Shown piece after piece: positions 1 to 9,504 of a DNA stretch of 34,139 nt. The DNA lies in NCBI GenBank assembly GCA_025354605.1, contig JANXMN010000041.1:1-34139 (forward strand). The letters run 5' to 3'. The number at the start of each line of letters is the position of its first letter. Positions within the stretch are counted from its first letter, which is position 1. This DNA is from Hymenobacter sp. (GTDB lineage Bacteria; Bacteroidota; Bacteroidia; Cytophagales; Hymenobacteraceae). A program made the translations under genes and the position numbers. Below the pieces are notes generated by a model, which was given only the letters and a program-made list of their open reading frames with translations, was not told where the DNA came from and made no database searches.

Positions 1-1223
1 ATCTCGGCCATGCGGGTGGTGAGCTTGGTGTAATCCTCCTCCCGCTGCGAGCCGCCGATGATTTCACCGATGCCCGGAAACAGCACGTCCATGGCGCGCA
101 CCGTGCGGCCGTCGTCGTCCAGCTTCATGTAGAAGGCTTTGATTTCCTTGGGGTAATTGGTGAGAATGACGGGCTTTTTGAAGTGCTTCTCCACCAGGTA
201 CCGCTCGTGCTCACTCTGCAGGTCGGTGCCCCAGTCGACGGGGAATTCGAACTTCTGCTTCGCGGACTTCAGGATTTCCACGGCCTCGGTGTAGGTGAGG
301 CGCTGGAAAGCGTTATCAACAACGAAGTTCAGGCGGCCGAGCAGCTCCTTGTCGTACTGTTCGTTGAGAAAGGCCAGGTCGTCGGCGCAGTGCGCCAGGG
401 CATACTTCACCAGACTCTGGAGGAAGTCCTCGGCCAGGTCCATGTTCTCTTGCAGCTCGTTGAAAGCCACTTCGGGCTCAATCATCCAGAACTCGGCCAG
501 GTGGCGGGCGGTGTTGGAGTTCTCGGCCCGGAAGGTGGGGCCGAAGGTGTAGATGCTGCCCAGCGCCAGCGCGGCCAACTCCCCTTCGAGCTGCCCCGAC
601 ACGGTGAGGTTGGTTTGCTTGCCGAAAAAGTCCTGGGTGAAATCCACCGTGCCGTCGTCGGCCAGCGGGGGCTTGTCGGCGGGCAGGGTCGTCACGCGGA
701 ACATCTGGCCCGCACCCTCGGCATCGGAGCCGGTGATGATGGGTGTGTGGACGTAGAAGAAGCCGTGGCGGTTGAAGTAATCGTGGATGGCGAAGGCCAG
801 CGCGTGCCGGATGCGCAGCACCGCCCCAAACGTGTTGGTGCGGGGGCGCAGGTGGGCAATGTCGCGCAGGTGCTCCAGCGAAGTGGCTTTCTTTTGCAGC
901 GGGTAGGCTTCGGCATCGGCCTTGCCCAGCACCGTTATTTCGGTGGCCTGGATTTCCACGGCCTGGCCTTTGCCTTGCGAGGCTACCAATTGGCCCCGAA
1001 TGGCCACGCAGGCCCCGTTGCCCACGTCCTTGAGGCTTTCCTCCGGGAAGCCTTCGGCGGCGGCCACGGCCTGAATGGTGTGAATGGTGGAACCGTCGTT
1101 AACGATGATGAACTGTACGTACTTGTTGCCGCGGCGGGAGCGAACCCAGCCTTTGACGAGAACTTCGCGGTCAAGCTCCTGGCTGGCCAGCAGTTCTTTG
1201 ACGGTGGAGCGTTTGAGGGACAT
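1..1223 (-). CDS. asnS: Asparagine--tRNA ligase, 3' end outside window
   Basis: Class II aminoacyl-tRNA synthetase that charges tRNA-Asn with asparagine in the cytoplasm. 407 codons are visible from ATG 1223 leftwards; the C-terminus, including motif 3, lies beyond base 1. Residues 1-110 form the OB-fold anticodon-binding domain ([24 protein letters not shown]). The catalytic core follows, with [16 protein letters not shown] and motif 2 [20 protein letters not shown]. The long insertion between them and the NEQYDKEL region fit bacterial AsnRS rather than AspRS. The start [12 protein letters not shown] is the first Met before the OB fold. A TACCTTTG promoter box lies 25 nt upstream. The gene is divergent from rpoN across 185 bp that carry an inverted repeat. 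Identification is firm; only completeness cannot be judged. Confidence 0.96.
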   Translation of the reverse strand, partial: MSLKRSTVKELLASQELDREVLVKGWVRSRRGNKYVQFIIVNDGSTIHTIQAVAAAEGFPEESLKDVGNGACVAIRGQLVASQGKGQAVEIQATEITVLGKADAEAYPLQKKATSLEHLRDIAHLRPRTNTFGAVLRIRHALAFAIHDYFNRHGFFYVHTPIITGSDAEGAGQMFRVTTLPADKPPLADDGTVDFTQDFFGKQTNLTVSGQLEGELAALALGSIYTFGPTFRAENSNTARHLAEFWMIEPEVAFNELQENMDLAEDFLQSLVKYALAHCADDLAFLNEQYDKELLGRLNFVVDNAFQRLTYTEAVEILKSAKQKFEFPVDWGTDLQSEHERYLVEKHFKKPVILTNYPKEIKAFYMKLDDDGRTVRAMDVLFPGIGEIIGGSQREEDYTKLTTRMAE

Positions 1224-1248
1224 AACTTGCGGGAAGCGGATGAATCGG

Positions 1249-1256
1249 CAAAGGTA
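1249..1256 (-). promoter_or_regulatory. -7 box for asnS
   Basis: Minus-strand TACCTTTG is an exact match to the Bacteroidota housekeeping -7 consensus TAnnTTTG. It lies 25 nt before the asnS ATG, which predicts a short leader of about 20 nt. No clear -33 TTTG is visible upstream, where a repeat arm begins. Confidence 0.6.
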
Positions 1257-1261
1257 GAGCC

Positions 1262-1340
1262 GTAGCGTGGACTCTGCGAGTCTGCGCGGTTGAACGACCG
1301 GCCAACGATACCGCGCGCGGACGCGCAGCGTCCACGCTAC
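1262..1340. repeat. Inverted intergenic repeat (GTAG-type arms)
   Basis: The left arm at 1262-1289 starts GTAGCGTGGACTCTGCGAGT. The right arm at 1313-1340 is its imperfect reverse complement (GTAGCGTGGACGCTGCGCGT read on the minus strand). Each arm also contains a small internal palindrome. A related arm is found at 26756-26780 and a looser one at 26678-26703, so this is a dispersed family with a REPIN-like layout. It occupies most of the divergent asnS-rpoN spacer. Confidence 0.75.
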
Positions 1341-1395
1341 ACCAACTTTTCCGGCCTTCCCCTAGTAATAACCACTCCCCGCCCCGCGCTTTCCG

Positions 1396-1403
1396 TACTT
1401 TCG
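1396..1403 (+). promoter_or_regulatory. -7-like box immediately before rpoN
   Basis: TACTTTCG is one mismatch from TAnnTTTG and ends 5 nt before the rpoN ATG. If used, transcription would begin at or within a base or two of the start codon, giving a leaderless message. The same geometry occurs before three other genes in this window. Confidence 0.5.
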
Positions 1404-1408
1404 CTCCT

Positions 1409-3001
1409 ATGCAACGCCTCGACCTCAAACAGCTCCTCTCCCAAAAGCTTAGCCCGCAGCAGATTCAGTTTATTAAGCTGCTGCAAATTCCCACGGCAGA
1501 GCTGGAGACGCGCATCAAGGAGGAGATGGAGGTGAACCCGGCCCTGGAGGAAGACGAGCCCGACGACACCGAGGAGCTGGAGCGCGACGACGATGAATCG
1601 GACGACGACGACCCCGACGCCAGCCTCGACAACGACGAAAACACCCTCGACGAGGACTTCGACGACCGCGGCAACACCGAAACGGACGTGGCCGACGAGC
1701 TGCCCGAGCCCGAAATGCAACCCAAGGAAGAAGCGCCCGCCGAAACCGACACCGCCGCCGCTGATAACGACGACCTCGACCTGAGCGACTACCTCAACGA
1801 CGACGAGATTGCCGGCTACAAGATGCAGGGCGACGGCCCAGGCGAAGAAGAAGAGCGTGACACCCCGCTGGCCGACACCAGCGGCTCGCTGCTCGACTCG
1901 CTGCTCGACCAGCTGCACTTCGCCAACCTCGACGAGCAGCAGGAGGCCATCGGCCAGCAGCTCATCGGCTCGATTGACGGCGACGGCTACATCCGGCGCG
2001 ACCTCTCGGCCATTGCCAACGACCTAGCTTTCGCCCAGAACCTGGAAGTGAGCGTGCCCGAGATTGAGGCCGTGCTGCGCGTGGTGCAGCAGTTCGACCC
2101 GCCCGGCATTGCCGCCCGCGACCTACCCGAGTGCCTGCTGCTGCAGCTCGAACGCCGCCCGCAGGACGAGGCCACCGTCAACGCCGAGCGCATCCTGACC
2201 GATACCTTCGATGAATTCACCAAGAAGCACTACCCGCGCATTCAGCAGAAGCTCGATTTGGAGGACGACGAGCTGAAAGAGGCCATTGGCGTCATTCTCA
2301 AGCTCAACCCCAAGCCCGGCGGCAGCGGCCCCACCGGCCTGGGCAAGACGCAGTACCTGATGCCGGACTTCATCCTGACCAATGACAACGGTGCCTTCAA
2401 CCTGACGCTGAACGCCCGCAATGCCCCCGAGCTGCGCGTGAGCCCGGCCTACACCGAAATGTTCCGGACCTACGACAAGGCCGCCAAGAAGGACCAGAAA
2501 ATGAAGGAAGCCGTGACCTTCGTGAAGCAGAAGCTCGACTCGGCCAAGTGGTTCATCGACGCCATCCGGCAGCGGCAGAACACCCTGCTGCGCACCATGA
2601 ACGCCATCGTGGAGCTGCAGCGCGACTTCTTTGCCGAGGGCGACGAGGGCAAGCTCCGGCCCATGATTCTGAAAGACATTGCCCAGCGCATCAGCATGGA
2701 TATTTCGACCGTGAGCCGGGTGGCTAACTCCAAATCCATCCAGACCGAATTCGGCATCTACCCGCTCAAATACTTCTTCTCCGAGGGCATTGCCACCGAC
2801 TCGGGTGAGGATGCCAGCAGCCGCGAGGTGAAGAGCATTCTGAAGGAGCTCATCGGCAAGGAAAGCAAGGAGCGCCCCCTCAGCGACGACAAGCTGGAGA
2901 AGATGCTCAATGCCCGCGGCTACAACATTGCCCGCCGTACGGTGGCCAAGTACCGCGAGCAGCTCAATATTCCGGTGGCGCGCCTGCGCAAGGAGTTGTA
3001 G
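1409..3001 (+). CDS. rpoN: RNA polymerase sigma-54 factor
   Basis: Alternative sigma factor that recognises -24/-12 promoters and needs AAA+ activators. The protein has 530 residues. Region I (about 1-50) has the Gln/Leu-rich activator-responsive segment (LKQLLSQKLSPQQIQFIKLL). Residues about 45-150 are strikingly acidic (runs of DDDESDDDDPD), the variable region II. The core-binding domain covers about 155-340 (SLLDSLLDQLHF, FDPPGIAARDLPECLLLQL). The C-terminal DNA-binding part has a helix-turn-helix (ISMDISTVSRVANSKSIQT) and a perfect RpoN box ARRTVAKYRE at about 508-517. The protein is slightly long because of the acidic stretch. No bacterial enhancer-binding activator is encoded in the window. 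A promoter-like box lies 5 nt before the ATG. Confidence 0.98.
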   Translation: MQRLDLKQLLSQKLSPQQIQFIKLLQIPTAELETRIKEEMEVNPALEEDEPDDTEELERDDDESDDDDPDASLDNDENTLDEDFDDRGNTETDVADELPEPEMQPKEEAPAETDTAAADNDDLDLSDYLNDDEIAGYKMQGDGPGEEEERDTPLADTSGSLLDSLLDQLHFANLDEQQEAIGQQLIGSIDGDGYIRRDLSAIANDLAFAQNLEVSVPEIEAVLRVVQQFDPPGIAARDLPECLLLQLERRPQDEATVNAERILTDTFDEFTKKHYPRIQQKLDLEDDELKEAIGVILKLNPKPGGSGPTGLGKTQYLMPDFILTNDNGAFNLTLNARNAPELRVSPAYTEMFRTYDKAAKKDQKMKEAVTFVKQKLDSAKWFIDAIRQRQNTLLRTMNAIVELQRDFFAEGDEGKLRPMILKDIAQRISMDISTVSRVANSKSIQTEFGIYPLKYFFSEGIATDSGEDASSREVKSILKELIGKESKERPLSDDKLEKMLNARGYNIARRTVAKYREQLNIPVARLRKEL

Positions 3002-3003
3002 GG

Positions 3004-3140
3004 CATTTAACAATTAACATTTATCATTTAACAGTTGGGGCGGCGCAGCCGGAGCGAGCGAGCCCGCCGCGCGTGCTTGACTTCAAATCGACTACCATTG
3101 TGGGTGCTTTTCGGACGTTCTGCTAATTGTTCATTGTTAA

Positions 3141-3150
<10 letters not shown>
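3004..3150. repeat. AT-rich inverted repeat pair between rpoN and the hybrid kinase
   Basis: 3004-3033 (CATTTAACAATTAACATTTA and onward) and 3122-3150 (reading towards ATTGTTAAATGTTAAATG) are imperfect inverted copies of CATTTAACA-type motifs. They stand out as AT-rich islands in very GC-rich DNA. The right arm provides the ATG used as the start of the hybrid kinase gene. No hairpin terminator with a U-tract is visible after rpoN. Confidence 0.5.
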
Positions 3151-5996
<2,846 letters not shown>

Positions 5997-6062
5997 GTCC
6001 AGGCAACAGGCAGCAGAATGGCCAATGGTGCCAGCTTGCCGGTGCGACTTTTCGAGCACGCT

Positions 6063-6076
6063 CCCCCCATCGCCGG
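6063..6076 (+). repeat. 14-bp direct repeat, left copy
   Basis: CCCCCCATCGCCGG, identical to 6278-6291. The two copies bracket the MITE-like element and both read as GDGG of the tssD remnant on the minus strand, as expected if an insertion duplicated its target. Confidence 0.7.
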
Positions 6077-6277
6077 TAGGGCTTCCGTACCAAAATTACC
6101 GGAGGGAATTTGCCCGGCGCTTTAGCGCCGGGATGCGGAGAAGCCTTCTTTTTTGGGGGGCTTTAGCCCAGGCCATTGCGGGCCGCGCAAGGGCTAAAGC
6201 CCCCAATGCTAACCGAACCCCCTTATCCCGGCGCTAAAGCGCCGGGCAAAACCAGTCGCCGGATTTTGATGCGGGAG
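6077..6277. mobile_element. MITE-like palindromic element, about 200 bp
   Basis: A non-coding element with nested inverted repeats. The outer ends are imperfect inverted copies (GGCTTCCGTACCAAAAT at 6080-6096 against GGCTCCCGCATCAAAAT read leftwards from 6279; 14 of 17 match). The next arms are a perfect 26-nt pair at 6109-6134 and 6225-6250, each itself a palindrome (CCCGGCGCTTTAGCGCCGGG). The inner arms are GGGGGCTTTAGCCC at 6156-6169 and its complement at 6191-6204. It is flanked by a 14-bp direct repeat and interrupts a tssD remnant. It has no transposase, so it would move only with trans-encoded help. A 70-codon plus-strand reading frame across it looks spurious. Confidence 0.75.
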
Positions 6278-6291
6278 CCCCCCATCGCCGG
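6278..6291 (+). repeat. 14-bp direct repeat, right copy
   Basis: CCCCCCATCGCCGG, the second copy of the repeat flanking the element at 6077-6277. Flanking bases differ between the copies, so the identity is exactly 14 bp. This is long for a typical target-site duplication, which leaves other routes such as recombination possible. Confidence 0.7.
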
Positions 6292-6361
6292 CGCGGAAGA
6301 ACGCCGACTCCCCGGCAATGGGTAATTCAGCGGCAAATGAGGCGACAGGAGCGCACAGAAG

Positions 6362-6934
6362 CTAGCGTTCGAGCACGCCGGTGAATTCGGCAATCAGGGC
6401 AATGTGCTCGCGCAGCTTCACTTTCTGCAAGTGCTCCACCGTTTCCGGCCCGCCCAGCGCCAGCAGCGGCACGTACCCAAAGCACTCGTCAAACGCCGGC
6501 TCGCCTAACTTTTCGCGCGCCGCTGGGTAAGGCTCCCAGTACAATTGATTGGACAAGGTCTCTCCGTCGGCCAAATCGTCAAAGAAAAAATCAAGCCCTT
6601 TACTTATTGTTTCCGTTTTGCCGCGACGGTAGTCTACCAGTATGAGATACCCACGTTCCCAGATAAGCAAGTCACCCATGGCAGTAGCGAAAAGCACAAC
6701 CGGCGGGGATGGGGAGGGGCTACTAGTGAGTTGGTAAGTGTCGTCCAGCAGGCCAGCGTAGTCGTCGGGGTTGACAATCTTCAGGTAGCCGTCGCAAAAC
6801 GTACCGAAGCCGTATTGCTCCCATACTGCAATCAACTCGGGGGGCACCAACTCGCGGTAGACGGCGATAAGGGCGGGCGTGGGCCGCGCCACGATGGTGT
6901 AGTCGGGAAAACGCGCAAGCAATTGGGTCAGCAT
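6362..6934 (-). CDS. Tdi1-like immunity protein (GAD-like / DUF1851)
   Basis: Predicted cytoplasmic immunity protein of 190 residues that would neutralise the Ntox15 DNase encoded just upstream. The N-terminal GAD-like part (about 8-70) has YTIVARPTPALIAVYRELVP, WEQYGFGTFCDGYLKIVNP and DDY. The C-terminal DUF1851/Tdi1 part (about 78-186) has GDLLIWERGYLILVDYRRG, the conserved CFGYVPLLALGG at 151-162 and LQKVKLREHIALIAEF. In Agrobacterium this family (Tdi1) pairs with the Ntox15 effector Tde1. Both the order (effector then immunity, 55 bp apart, same strand) and the family pairing support the role. No signal peptide is visible, as expected for protection against a cytoplasmic nuclease. Cognate binding is inferred. 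Confidence 0.9.
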   Translation of the reverse strand: MLTQLLARFPDYTIVARPTPALIAVYRELVPPELIAVWEQYGFGTFCDGYLKIVNPDDYAGLLDDTYQLTSSPSPSPPVVLFATAMGDLLIWERGYLILVDYRRGKTETISKGLDFFFDDLADGETLSNQLYWEPYPAAREKLGEPAFDECFGYVPLLALGGPETVEHLQKVKLREHIALIAEFTGVLER

Positions 6935-6989
6935 GGCAACGGGACGAAAGGGGAGGGAACTGGTGGCGGCGAGAACGACAGGAGCCGGC

Positions 6990-8057
6990 TTATGCCACCG
7001 GGAGCTGGATGTTGAGGTAAGTGCTCTGTTGTTGTTCGGGGGTTAGGCCCTTGGCAAGGTCGCGGACTTGCCGGTCGATGGCCTTGATACGCGAGGACCA
7101 AGCCGCGCCGATGGCGGAGTTGACCCGTGCGTCGCCCATGCCGGTAATCGTGTCGGCGTGGCCGCCAGCCACTTGGTCCGGGTCATGCAGCGCAGTTTGG
7201 GTTTCCAGCCATTGGGTGGCTTGGTTAGTGGCTTCGGTTTGGGTTAGATTCCGATTCTGCCGACGTAGTTCAAGCACTTTATCCCGTAACGCCTCTTCCC
7301 GTGCTACTTTTTGAGCGGCGTCGCCTCGGGGGTCGCGGCCGTCGGGCTGTTTCCGCTTGCTGGTTTTTTTGCGGTTGGCGTAGGCGTCGCGGTTGGCCAG
7401 AAATTGGGCCACGGTCAACTTGTTAAGGCCGGTTTCTTGGCCCGTGAGCTGGCGCAGGTATTCCGCCCGGTCCAAGCCGGGCTTGGTGACGACAGTGCCG
7501 CTGCGCCGCCTCACCGTCGTGGGGCCTTTGACCGTGAAGGGCGGGTTGCCCACGATGCGCGGCAGGCGCGGCACCCCGGCCGCATCGAGCACAAACGGGG
7601 CCACGGCCTGCGCCACCGCCGCCACCGCGCCCGGCACGCCGTGGCTGCGCGCGGCCGGGGCCACCAGCACCGAGGCCGGCCCGCCCGCCGTCAGGGTCCA
7701 GCCGTTGGGGTCGGACAGGGTCACATAGCATTGATACGCCCCGCCCCCTTGCGCGCCGTGGCGGAACCGCTCGTGGTAGCTCACGCAGTAGGCCGCTTGC
7801 AGGTGCAGGGTTTCGAGCACGCTGCCCCCGGCCCCGTCGCGGAAAAGCACCTGCACCGGCTGGCGCTTCTGCGGGGCCACGGCCCAGCCCAGGAGGGCGT
7901 CGCCTGCGGGCACATCTAGCGTGAGTTGCACTGGGCCGAAGCGCACTTTCGTGCTCACCCGGCCCCGCTGGTGGGTGGCTTGCGCGACGCCAAAGGCGCA
8001 GTGCGTGACCGGAAATGACTCCCCGGCAACGTGTAATTCAGCAGAAAATGAAGCCAT
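6990..8057 (-). CDS. Type VI effector: TssD (Hcp) tube protein fused to Ntox15 DNase toxin
   Basis: Specialised type VI effector of 355 residues. Residues 1-134 are the Bacteroidota Hcp-like tube protein TssD (MASFSAELHVAGESFPVTHC, THQRGRVSTKVRFGPVQLTL, GGAYQCYVTLSDPNGW). A Val/Ala/Pro-rich linker (about 135-180) leads to an Ntox15 polymorphic toxin domain at about 190-355. This has GLNKLTVAQFLANR at 210-223, a basic stretch KKTSKRKQ at 230-237, the catalytic-type HxxD motif in ALHDPDQVAGG (His291, Asp294), and MGDARVNSAIGAAW. Ntox15 in Tde1 is a DNase dependent on this motif. The tube domain would load the toxin into the injected Hcp tube. The start at 8057 is chosen because the TssD fold begins there; an in-frame ATG at 8180 adds 41 unlikely residues. 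No structural type VI genes are present here. Confidence 0.92.
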   Translation of the reverse strand: MASFSAELHVAGESFPVTHCAFGVAQATHQRGRVSTKVRFGPVQLTLDVPAGDALLGWAVAPQKRQPVQVLFRDGAGGSVLETLHLQAAYCVSYHERFRHGAQGGGAYQCYVTLSDPNGWTLTAGGPASVLVAPAARSHGVPGAVAAVAQAVAPFVLDAAGVPRLPRIVGNPPFTVKGPTTVRRRSGTVVTKPGLDRAEYLRQLTGQETGLNKLTVAQFLANRDAYANRKKTSKRKQPDGRDPRGDAAQKVAREEALRDKVLELRRQNRNLTQTEATNQATQWLETQTALHDPDQVAGGHADTITGMGDARVNSAIGAAWSSRIKAIDRQVRDLAKGLTPEQQQSTYLNIQLPVA

Positions 8058-8199
8058 TGGGGCTAGGTAGGGCCGTGGAAAGGAGCCACGAAGGTAGGTG
8101 GCCGGGACCGGGGGCAGCGGGCGTAGTACGGGAGGAAGTCGTCGGAAGGAATAAAATGAAAGCGGGAACGGATGGGGCAATGATACCCACGCCGCCCCC

Positions 8200-8838
8200 C
8201 TACAGCACGCGCCGCTTCTGGGGGGCGCTCAGGGGGCTGGGGCCCTGGGTGCCCACGGCCAGCACGCGCACCCAGGCCATGCGCCCCGAGGGCACCGCGA
8301 TGCTGAACTTGGGCCGGGTGCTGGCCGCGCAGTAGCGGTAGTCGTCGTCGGCGGGCGGGTTGTCGCCGTAGGCCACGAAGCCGATGAAGGCGCGGGCGTC
8401 GGGCTGCGAGGCGCAGGCCACGAGCAGGCTGCCCTCGGTGGTGCCGCCCAGGGGCAGCAGCTCGGGGGTGGCCACGGGGCCGGCGCGGCGGGCCTCCTGG
8501 CGGCTCACGTCGAAGCCGAGCTGGGTGATGCGCACTTCGTCGCCCTGGGCCACCTCGGGCTGGTTGGCCCAGTCGCGGAAGGCCCCGAACAAGGCGTCGA
8601 ACTCGGCCAGGGCGGCTTTTTCTTCGGCGCGGGCCTGCTTGCCGCCGTCGAGGGCAGCGGCGTGGGCGGTGCTGAGGCGGGCGGCAGCGGCGGCGCGCTC
8701 GGCGGGGCTGTTGGGGGCGGTGTCCGGGAAGCTTTTCTTGTTCAGCTCCCACTGCTGGGCCAAGTAGGCGGCCTTGGTGATTTTGTCGGCGGGGGTCATG
8801 GCGCTCAGCTTGAGCACGGCAGAAACGGGCATCTTCAT
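8200..8838 (-). CDS. Uncharacterised protein with FN3-like C-terminus
   Basis: 212 residues from MKMPVSAVLK; a longer in-frame start at 8880 is possible. The N-terminal half (about 15-95) is Ala/Glu-rich and helical (PAERAAAAARLSTAHAAA, AEEKAALAEFDALFGAFRDW). The C-terminal half (about 100-212) looks like one beta-sandwich resembling a fibronectin type III domain, with a typical final strand GRMAWVRVLAVGTQGPSPLS. No signal peptide or membrane segment is visible. It lies 142 bp upstream of the TssD-toxin gene on the same strand and may belong to the module. Adaptor, chaperone or structural roles are all possible, and none is shown. Another possibility is an unrelated small FN3 protein of a type frequent in this lineage. 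Confidence 0.6.
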   Translation of the reverse strand: MKMPVSAVLKLSAMTPADKITKAAYLAQQWELNKKSFPDTAPNSPAERAAAAARLSTAHAAALDGGKQARAEEKAALAEFDALFGAFRDWANQPEVAQGDEVRITQLGFDVSRQEARRAGPVATPELLPLGGTTEGSLLVACASQPDARAFIGFVAYGDNPPADDDYRYCAASTRPKFSIAVPSGRMAWVRVLAVGTQGPSPLSAPQKRRVL

Positions 8839-9001
8839 CGTAAAAAAAGGAAAGGTGGCCGGAAGGCAGCACCGGGCCACGCTGGCCGGTTTCTTCCGGC
8901 TGGCAAGTTAGTGGTCGCCATCCATATCCGGCAATAGCGCTTTCGGTTTTTTTAGGAATAGTCGGGCGAGGCGTGCCCCCCCTCCAGCCCGCTGCCCACC
9001 C

Positions 9002-9211
9002 CCTCAGTGGGCCTGGCCGAGGGGGTGAAAATGCCACTCACCTCCTCGGTGATATCGGCCGAGGGGATGAGCGGCATTTTCACCTCCTCGGAGGTACTGA
9101 CCGAGGGGATGAAGCCGGCCTTCCCCCCCTCGGCAGCACTGCCCGAGTAGGTGGGCGGCGCTTTTACCCCCTCCGAAGCCAGAGCTGAGGGGGTGCCGCT
9201 GTTACGCAGCG
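9002..9211. repeat. Five-copy 42-bp tandem repeat with hairpin units
   Basis: Units start at 9002, 9044, 9086, 9128 and 9170, each 42 bp, the last degrading after about 9204. Each unit begins CCTCsG and carries CCGAGg about 15 nt later (CCTCGGTGATATCGGCCGAG in unit 2), so every unit can form a small 6-bp stem-loop. This is followed by GGGRTGAA-like and T-rich segments. Copies have diverged in the loop and the tail but keep exact 42-bp spacing. There are no spacers, so it is not a CRISPR array. On the minus strand one frame reads as a 14-residue repeat (such as SVSTSEEVKMPLIP), but no start or domain supports a gene. Confidence 0.8.
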
Positions 9212-9452
9212 CATTGCTGGCGCGCGTCTGCCTTGCTGGCTCTTGCTGGCGCGCGTCTGCCTTGCTGGCGCGCGTCTCCGACGCGCTGCCCCCTGGTTTC
9301 GCGTCTCTGACGCGGCCGTTGAACGAAGCCCGCACGCTGCCCGAACGGCGCGCACCGGGCGTCTGGAGACGCCACACCAGTAGGCACGCGTCGGAGACGC
9401 GCGCCAGCAAGGGCCAGCAAGGGCCAGCAAGGCAGACGCGCGCCAGCAACGC
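9211..9452. repeat. Large imperfect inverted repeat with variable internal units
   Basis: The left arm 9211-9285 and the right arm 9387-9452 are reverse complements built from the same modules: TTGCTGGCGCGCGTCTGCC, TTGCTGGCCC/TTGCTGGCTC and GCGCGTCTCCGACGCG. The left arm has one extra GCGCGTCTGCC module. The right arm has a short tandem of GGCCAGCAAG units. The centre (9286-9386) contains further smaller palindromes such as CGCGTCTCTGACGCG. The structure is REPIN-like and could form a long cruciform or hairpin. Confidence 0.75.
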
Positions 9453-9463
9453 TTTGTACCGCA

Positions 9464-9500
9464 TCAACTCATAACTCATAACTCTCAACTCATAACTCTC
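9464..9500. repeat. Short AT-rich tandem repeat
   Basis: Reiterated AACTCATAACTCATAACTC and AACTCATAACTCTC units directly after the stop codon of the barrel-protein gene (minus strand). It is an AT-rich island in GC-rich DNA, similar in position to the AT-rich pair at 3004-3150. Confidence 0.6.
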
Positions 9501-9504
9501 AACC

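Larger units (their letters stand above)
6030..6346 (-). pseudogene. Decayed tssD (type VI tube protein) fragment
   Basis: Remnant of a second TssD gene starting 15 nt beyond the immunity gene and read in the same direction. Minus-strand 6346-6306 reads VASFAAELPIAGES, matching the intact TssD start MASFSAELHVAGES (34 of 40 bases identical to 8017-8056), but the start codon is now GTC. The frame continues directly into AFFRAGDGG, equivalent to VLFRDGAGG at residues 70-78 of the intact protein, so about 55 codons are deleted. After an inserted element at 6077-6277 the homology resumes as GDGGSVLEKSHRQA (intact: GAGGSVLETLHLQA). Beyond about 6030 no similarity is visible. It is clearly non-functional. 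Confidence 0.8.
8839..9504. other. Gene-free repeat-rich spacer
   Basis: 666 bp without a credible gene. From left to right it holds a short unique stretch upstream of the FN3-like gene (8839-8990), the five-copy 42-bp tandem repeat (9002-9211), a large inverted repeat (9211-9452) and a short AT-rich tandem of ACTCATAACTC units (about 9464-9500) ending at the stop codon of the barrel-protein gene. Frames open through it on both strands are products of the repeat structure and have no recognisable protein features. Confidence 0.7.

Noticed and set aside
6025..6237. 70-codon plus-strand frame across the palindromic element
   Set aside because: It crosses the element boundary and repeat arms and has no recognisable sequence.
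6362..8838. A complete type VI secretion locus
   Set aside because: No sheath, baseplate, membrane-complex or ClpV genes can be recognised anywhere in the window; only a tube-effector, an immunity gene and a tssD fossil are present.
9002..9211. Possible CRISPR array
   Set aside because: Units are directly abutting at 42 bp with no unique spacers, and no cas genes are nearby.
8952..9488. 178-codon minus-strand frame with 14-residue repeats
   Set aside because: The peptide repeat is only a reading of the 42-bp DNA repeat, and the upstream part is a reading of the inverted-repeat modules. There is no signal peptide, domain or promoter box.
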